The notes under the pieces are model-generated. The model worked only from the letters and a program-made list of their open reading frames with translations, was not told the origin of the DNA and did no database searches. Shown here piece by piece: positions 35,281 to 40,014 of a stretch of DNA of 40,014 nt (position 1 is its first letter; each line of letters begins with the position of its first letter). Origin of the DNA: Rhodospirillaceae bacterium (GTDB lineage Bacteria; Pseudomonadota; Alphaproteobacteria; Rhodospirillales; UBA2165); assembly GCA_002723345.1 (NCBI GenBank), contig PBNV01000006.1, forward strand, positions 1-40,014, in the 5' to 3' direction. A program made the position numbers and the translations under genes.

Positions 35281-38200
35281 GTGAAATTTTATCTCATTCT
35301 GCTAGGCCTAGACTGGCTGATCCGCTTCACTGCCTGGCGTCACCCGGCCTTTAAGGCGCGCCTGGGTGAGCAGAACTTTACTGCACAGATCAAAATTGGC
35401 GATGACACGGCGGGACGATATTATTCGTTTCAGGACGGAGTATTTTCGTCCCACGCCGGTATTCATCCGGAACCGGACGTTTGCCTCTCATTTAAGTCAC
35501 AAACCATTGCTGTGCAGCTTTTGGTGCCGCCGGTGGATTATCAGCAACAGATTGACGCTCAAAAAGAGTTTAATCTCAAGATGACGGGACCGGACGAGCT
35601 GACCTACTGGTTTGCCCAGACCATCATGAAAACCCAGAATAGCCACTGGAAATTTGGCGTTGATCTCGCCGATGGCACTAAGCGTTACACGAGCATGACC
35701 AATGGCGGACCCATTCAGGTAGATGTAAAGGCCGGCAAGCTGGTGCGCACCGGAATTATTGAATTTAGTGACGATGATCCTGGCACCTGGACCATTGAGG
35801 CCCGCGGCAAGAAATTTTCCCCACCCCGAAAGACGACCCTCTCGCCACATGGACAGAACTGGAAGTCAGCGGTCTATTCACCAGATCGGATCTTAACACC
35901 CCTCAAACGGGTGGACTTTGACCCTGATGGCGAGCGCAATTGCCAGAACCGGGGTGTGTCCGGATACGTACCCATAAGTTGGAATGAAGCCCTCGATACC
36001 GTTGCATCCGAAATCAAAAGAATGAAACGAGACTATGGCGTTGGCGCAATTGCATCTAGCCATGGTTCACATCATACCTGGGGCAATATTGGGTACTACT
36101 TGTCCGCTAACTTCCGCTTCATGAACTTGATTGGTCACACGGAGGTTCACCATAACCCTGACAGCTGGGAAGGTTGGTACTGGGGCGGACTGCATCATTG
36201 GGGTCATTCGCTCAGGGTCGGTATGTCTGAGAATTACGGCACTGTAGAAGACCTACTTAAACATTGCGAGATGGTCGTTTTCTGGTCTTCAAATCCGGAA
36301 TCGACGAGTGGGAATTATGCATCCCAGGAGGGATCAATCCGGCGTCAGTGGTTGAAGGACTTAGATGTCGAGTTCGTCCATATTGATCCCCACTATAATG
36401 ACACGGCTCAAATGCTTGGAGGCAAATGGCTTTCTCCTAAACCAACCACGGATCCAGCTCTTGCCTTGGCCATTGCCTACGTGTGGATGAAGGAGGGTCT
36501 CTACGACAAGGACTATGTGGCCAAACGCACCGAAGGCTTTGAGGTTTGGCGTGACTATGTTTTGGGCGTGGATGACGGTATTCCCAAGTCACCGGAGTGG
36601 CAGGAGACAGAGACCGGTGTGCCGGCAAAAGATGTTCGCGCTCTAGCCCGCTCTTGGGGCAATCGGAAGGTCTATCTTTCGGCTGGTGGCGCGGGTAATG
36701 GCTACGGTGGCGCATGTCGTAATGCCAATGGCATTCAGTGGTCTCGCACCATGATCTGTTTGATGGCCATGCAGGGTATCGGTAAACCTGGCGTCAATCT
36801 TGGTAACCTGCAGAGGGCAACGCCGGTTGATTTGCATTTTTATTTCCCTGGTTATGCAGACGGAGGTATGTCGGGTGATCTGACAGGAACGGCCCTTTCC
36901 GTTGCGCTTTATCAGCGCATGCCGCAATTACCGAGCGTCAATACGAGTTCGCAAAAAATTCCCCGTCTCGAATTACCAGAGGCAATATTAGAAGGAAAAG
37001 CCGAGGGTTACTCGTGGAACGGTAAAACCATTGAAGCCCAGTTTGATAAAATTGTTTACCCGAAGAAGGGGCATGCACCCGTCAGAATGCTCTACAAGTA
37101 TGGCGGCTCGATGTTTGGAACGATGAGCGAGACCAACCGTTATGTGAAAATGTACCGAACGGATAATCTGGAGTTCGTGGTTAATCAGTCCATATGGATG
37201 GAGGGTGATGCAAAGTTTGCTGATATTATTTTGCCTGCCTGTACCAATTTAGAACGGCCCGATATTTCTGAATGGGCGGGTATCGGCGGCTACACCCATC
37301 ACGGTCAAAATCAGCTTAACCACCGGGTCATTGTCTTTCAGCACAAATGCATCGAGCCTCTAGGTCAGTCAAAGTCCGACTACCAGATTTTCCTGGAGCT
37401 TTCCCAGAGATTAGGCTTGGGGCTTCTTTTTTCCGAGGGGATGAGTGAGCTTGATTGGGTAAAACGTCAGTTTGATGCATCTGACCTCCCCCAACATATC
37501 TCTTGGAGAGAATTCATCCGCAAAGGCTATTTCGTGGTGCCGCCTTTAAAAGAAGAGTTGCGCCCGCCCGTGTCTTTCCGATGGTTTGCAGAGGGGCGCA
37601 AGAAAGATGTGCCTGAGCCTCATCCCCTGCCAGCAGATTATACTGAGCAGTTCCTCGAGGGCTTGCAGACGCAATCGGGCAAGATTGAATTCGAATGCAA
37701 TTCTCTCAAGCGCTTTGATCCGAACGACGCTGAACGACCCCCCATTGTCAAATATACGTCTTCTTGGGAAGGGCCGAGCGCTGATCGAGCCGTGGACTAT
37801 CCTCTGCAACTCATAACTCCCCATGCGCGCTTTAGCTATCATAGTCAGGGCGACGGCAAAGATGCTTTTATCAACGACATCGTTGATCACCGCATGGAGA
37901 TAGATGGGCATTATTATTGGACGTTGCGACTTAATGCTGAAGATGCTGCTGCGCGCGGAATTAAGTTCAAGGATTTGGTGAAGGTCCACAACGACCGTGG
38001 TGCCGTCATCTGCGCTGCTTTTCCGACGGAACGACTCAGACGAGGTCTGTGTCATGGCTATGAATCTTGTGCCATTTATGAACCGTTGGGTGAGCCTGGT
38101 AACTCTGTAGACAGGGGCGGATGTTTGAACCAGCTCTCTCCCCGGCGGAGCCAGATCAAGCAGGCTCATTCCATGGCCACGAGTGCAGCGCTGGTCGATG

Positions 38201-38289
38201 TGGAATTATGGGATGGCGGAATAGAGCTCGAGACGGCAATGCAAGCCCGGGCTCAGAAACCGACAAAAGAGCCCGTGCCGGCGGAATAG
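35281..38289 (+). CDS. Molybdopterin-dependent oxidoreductase, transhydroxylase (pyrogallol hydroxytransferase)-like, with an N-terminal SCP2-like domain
   Basis: 1002 residues, GTG start with AAGGA about 9 nt upstream. Residues 1-19 are hydrophobic ([19 protein letters not shown]). About 30-125 look like a sterol-carrier-protein-2 fold ([17 protein letters not shown], then [17 protein letters not shown]). From about 195 onward it is a DMSO-reductase-superfamily enzyme without the usual N-terminal four-cysteine Fe-S motif. The segment [19 protein letters not shown], with Ser295 at the probable molybdenum-ligand position, and [37 protein letters not shown] and [20 protein letters not shown] resemble the large subunit of pyrogallol-phloroglucinol transhydroxylase. 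No Fe-S small subunit is adjacent. It lies between fahA (13 nt) and the P450 gene (10 nt), so it is part of that operon. Its reaction is unknown; an aromatic or polyphenolic substrate is inferred. Confidence 0.82.
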   Translation: MKFYLILLGLDWLIRFTAWRHPAFKARLGEQNFTAQIKIGDDTAGRYYSFQDGVFSSHAGIHPEPDVCLSFKSQTIAVQLLVPPVDYQQQIDAQKEFNLKMTGPDELTYWFAQTIMKTQNSHWKFGVDLADGTKRYTSMTNGGPIQVDVKAGKLVRTGIIEFSDDDPGTWTIEARGKKFSPPRKTTLSPHGQNWKSAVYSPDRILTPLKRVDFDPDGERNCQNRGVSGYVPISWNEALDTVASEIKRMKRDYGVGAIASSHGSHHTWGNIGYYLSANFRFMNLIGHTEVHHNPDSWEGWYWGGLHHWGHSLRVGMSENYGTVEDLLKHCEMVVFWSSNPESTSGNYASQEGSIRRQWLKDLDVEFVHIDPHYNDTAQMLGGKWLSPKPTTDPALALAIAYVWMKEGLYDKDYVAKRTEGFEVWRDYVLGVDDGIPKSPEWQETETGVPAKDVRALARSWGNRKVYLSAGGAGNGYGGACRNANGIQWSRTMICLMAMQGIGKPGVNLGNLQRATPVDLHFYFPGYADGGMSGDLTGTALSVALYQRMPQLPSVNTSSQKIPRLELPEAILEGKAEGYSWNGKTIEAQFDKIVYPKKGHAPVRMLYKYGGSMFGTMSETNRYVKMYRTDNLEFVVNQSIWMEGDAKFADIILPACTNLERPDISEWAGIGGYTHHGQNQLNHRVIVFQHKCIEPLGQSKSDYQIFLELSQRLGLGLLFSEGMSELDWVKRQFDASDLPQHISWREFIRKGYFVVPPLKEELRPPVSFRWFAEGRKKDVPEPHPLPADYTEQFLEGLQTQSGKIEFECNSLKRFDPNDAERPPIVKYTSSWEGPSADRAVDYPLQLITPHARFSYHSQGDGKDAFINDIVDHRMEIDGHYYWTLRLNAEDAAARGIKFKDLVKVHNDRGAVICAAFPTERLRRGLCHGYESCAIYEPLGEPGNSVDRGGCLNQLSPRRSQIKQAHSMATSAALVDVELWDGGIELETAMQARAQKPTKEPVPAE

Positions 38290-38299
38290 GGAGGTTGCA

Positions 38300-39526
38300 A
38301 TGAGCGGCAAAGATATGGCCCTTGCGTTTGATTATCAAAAGATAGACCAAGCTTATCTCGATGATCCTTTTCCAACCTACGCCTCGTTACGCGAACATGA
38401 TCCCGTTCACCAAAATCCAGATGGCACCTATTTCCTAACCCGCTATGAAGATGTGGTTCTCGCTATGCGTCATCCGGCAATGAGCTCGGACAAGACGGTG
38501 GATTTCAAACCGCGTTTTGGCGATGGGCCCTTATACACGCATCATACCACTTCGTTGGTTTTTAATGATGATCCTTATCATTCCCGAGTTCGAAAATTGA
38601 TGTCGGAGGCTTTTACGCCCCGCAAGATGGCGGAGCTTGATCCTATCATTGATCAAATCGTAGATGGGCTTTTGGACCGCTTGGGAGGAGAGGGGGAATT
38701 TGACGTTTTGCGGGACTTCGCCCTCGCTCTACCAACAGAAATTATTGCTGACATGCTGGGAGTACCCGAAGAGCATCGTCACAAAATGCACAACTATTCC
38801 ACGCTGATCCTCGGTGCCTTGGATCCGATCGTATCCGACGAGAAAATGCAGGCGGGTCATGATGCTGTGGAGGAGTTTGGGGCACTTTTGGAGGAATTGA
38901 TTGCAAAGCGACGTGAGCAACCCACGGGAGCGGAGATGGGCGAAGTACTGGCCTCCTTGATCTTTGGTGAGGTTGAGGGTGAGAGGCTTTCGCCCGTTGA
39001 GCTCGTTCAGAACTGTATTTTTCTCTTGAACGCAGGTCACGAGACCACCGCTAATCTGGTTGCCAATGGCGTCGGCATACTTCTTGATTTTCCAGATCAG
39101 ATGGATCGCTTGAGAGAAGACCCAAGCCTGATCAAAACAGCTGTTGAGGAGTTTCTCCGATTTCAAAGCCCGCTTCAGGTGGGCAACAGAAAAGCATTAG
39201 AGGAAATCGAAATGGGACCTGAGGGTCGTAAGGTATTAATACCTGCTGGCACCTTCCTTCATACCTGTATTGGCGCTGCAAACAGGGATCCTGAGATTTT
39301 TGATGATCCAGAGACTGTCGATATTGGTCGGAAGCCAAACCCACAAATTGCCTTTGGGATTGGGAAGCATATTTGCATGGGCAATACTCTCGGCCGTATT
39401 GAGGGTCATACGGCGATTGGAAAGTTTGTTAAAAAATTTCCAAAATTACGGCTTAATGGTGAAAAACGGTTCCACGGACGTGCGCGATTTAGAGGTTTGG
39501 CGCAGTTACCCGTGGCCGTGAATTGA
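38300..39526 (+). CDS. Cytochrome P450
   Basis: 408 residues, the size of soluble bacterial P450s. The haem-binding loop is FGIGKHICMGNTLGRIEG with Cys359 as thiolate ligand; the I-helix has NAGHETTANL for oxygen activation; the K-helix ExxR is EEFLRFQSP. There is no membrane anchor. It needs a ferredoxin and reductase, neither of which is nearby. GGGAGG lies about 5 nt upstream of the ATG, 10 nt after the molybdoenzyme stop, so it is the last gene of the hmgA operon. An oxygenation feeding or following the molybdoenzyme is plausible but unproven. The stop codon lies inside a hairpin shared with the convergent gene. Confidence 0.95.
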   Translation: MSGKDMALAFDYQKIDQAYLDDPFPTYASLREHDPVHQNPDGTYFLTRYEDVVLAMRHPAMSSDKTVDFKPRFGDGPLYTHHTTSLVFNDDPYHSRVRKLMSEAFTPRKMAELDPIIDQIVDGLLDRLGGEGEFDVLRDFALALPTEIIADMLGVPEEHRHKMHNYSTLILGALDPIVSDEKMQAGHDAVEEFGALLEELIAKRREQPTGAEMGEVLASLIFGEVEGERLSPVELVQNCIFLLNAGHETTANLVANGVGILLDFPDQMDRLREDPSLIKTAVEEFLRFQSPLQVGNRKALEEIEMGPEGRKVLIPAGTFLHTCIGAANRDPEIFDDPETVDIGRKPNPQIAFGIGKHICMGNTLGRIEGHTAIGKFVKKFPKLRLNGEKRFHGRARFRGLAQLPVAVN

Positions 39527-39552
39527 TGACATGTAGAACGCCCTCATCAATT
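39521..39552. terminator. Hairpin spanning both convergent stop codons, possible bidirectional terminator
   Basis: AATTGATGA (39521-39529) and TCATCAATT (39544-39552) pair perfectly over 9 bp with a 14-nt loop. The left arm contains the TGA of the P450 gene and the right arm the TGA of the aminotransferase gene. On the plus strand it is followed by ATATTTTAA, a modest T-run. The stem is A/T-rich, so strength is uncertain. Confidence 0.45.
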
Positions 39553-40014
39553 ATATTTTAAAGACGCTTGCCGGAGGGCCGTTTCCAGTCCTGTGGCCAT
39601 TTTCTCCACATCTGCGCAAACTGCGTATCGGATAAAATTAGAGAAATGCACCCCGACCAGGCCTACCTCGTCGATCATTTTAAAGTTGAAGTCTGAACCA
39701 GACGTTATTTTTTCTCCGAACGCTTCATTTGGCGCTTCCCACAGGGTGAAGAAGCCCGCACGCGGCCGGTGTGCAGGTCTGAGACCACAGTCGCTGAAAA
39801 GATCGACCAGAAAATTGAGGCGCCTTTCGTAGAGCGCGCGAACAGTCTCTATACCCTCCCGATCGGTCTCAACGGCTGAGAGTGCGCCGGCCGCCATTGG
39901 TGGTACCAAGCCGGCATCCGCCTTTCCTTTTATAATTTTTACATCGTCGATAAAGTCGGAAGAGCCTGCCAATGCGCCCACGTGCCAGCCCGTACCATTG
40001 CCAATCAATTTTGC
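39547..40014 (-). CDS. PLP-dependent aminotransferase class I/II, C-terminal part (N-terminus beyond the window)
   Basis: 156 codons are inside the window and the frame continues past base 40014. GNGTGWHVGALAG corresponds to the segment just after the PLP lysine of fold-type I aminotransferases (family pattern MTGWRxG). RAGFFTLWEAP and VHFSNFIRYAVCADVEKM match the conserved small domain, although the usual phosphate- or carboxylate-binding Arg context is diverged. It resembles the aspartate/diaminopimelate aminotransferase group (DapC/DapL-like), but the substrate cannot be fixed from this part. It is convergent with the P450 gene and not obviously related to it. Confidence 0.8.
   Translation of the reverse strand, partial: AKLIGNGTGWHVGALAGSSDFIDDVKIIKGKADAGLVPPMAAGALSAVETDREGIETVRALYERRLNFLVDLFSDCGLRPAHRPRAGFFTLWEAPNEAFGEKITSGSDFNFKMIDEVGLVGVHFSNFIRYAVCADVEKMATGLETALRQASLKYN

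Noticed and set aside
1..40014. tRNA, rRNA, CRISPR arrays, insertion sequences, prophage genes
   Set aside because: I looked for T-loop consensus, regularly spaced direct repeats, transposase motifs and long terminal inverted repeats, and found none that could be supported by eye.

Overview
The window reads as ordinary chromosome of an alphaproteobacterium, probably an uncultured marine or Rhodospirillales-like lineage. That placement is an inference from gene content and order: hisZ next to purA, the rnr–topA–(dprA)–plsY–pyrC'–pyrB–ruvX series, gatCAB, a lysine-rich TopA tail, and a homogentisate pathway. No rRNA, tRNA, CRISPR array, insertion sequence or phage gene was seen. Almost every base from 1 to 40014 is explained by about 30 protein genes.

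Layout. 1-3.3 kb (minus): the start of an aconitase/isopropylmalate-dehydratase-like gene, a GMC flavoprotein, an OsmC-like protein, a JAMM metalloprotease and a small membrane protein. 3.3-4.2 kb (plus): rluD, ending at a strong hairpin. 4.3-7.2 kb (minus): a two-gene unit made of a tail-anchored pseudokinase and a multi-pass membrane protein. 7.3-11.1 kb (minus): purA, hisZ and a family 2 glycosyltransferase. 11.1-11.8 kb: decayed DNA holding a receiver-domain (DivK-like) remnant. 11.8-22.4 kb (minus): rpmG, a lipoprotein S41 protease, rnr, topA (interrupted by an in-frame amber codon), a dprA remnant, plsY, a non-catalytic-looking dihydroorotase, pyrB and ruvX. 22.5-25.4 kb (minus): nrdB and nrdA behind a long leader with a palindromic NrdR-like site. 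26.2-29.4 kb (plus): gatC-gatA-gatB. 29.4-32.1 kb: two EamA transporters and a thioesterase. 32.1-39.5 kb: a MarR regulator divergent from an operon of hmgA, fahA, an SCP2/molybdopterin transhydroxylase-like fusion and a cytochrome P450. 39.5 kb to the end (minus): the C-terminal part of an aminotransferase.

How the genes work together. The core block covers nucleotide supply (pyrB/pyrC', purA, nrdAB), RNA and protein synthesis (rluD, rnr, rpmG, gatCAB) and DNA topology and repair (topA, ruvX). The hmgA operon takes homogentisate to fumarate and acetoacetate. Two further oxidative enzymes are co-transcribed with it, and a 26-bp perfect palindrome laid over a good sigma70-type promoter is the likely MarR operator.

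Most worth checking: the amber codon that separates the Toprim domain from the catalytic tyrosine of TopA; the recognisable corpses of dprA and a divK-like gene; the pseudokinase/membrane-protein pair; and the SCP2-molybdoenzyme plus P450 attached to homogentisate catabolism.
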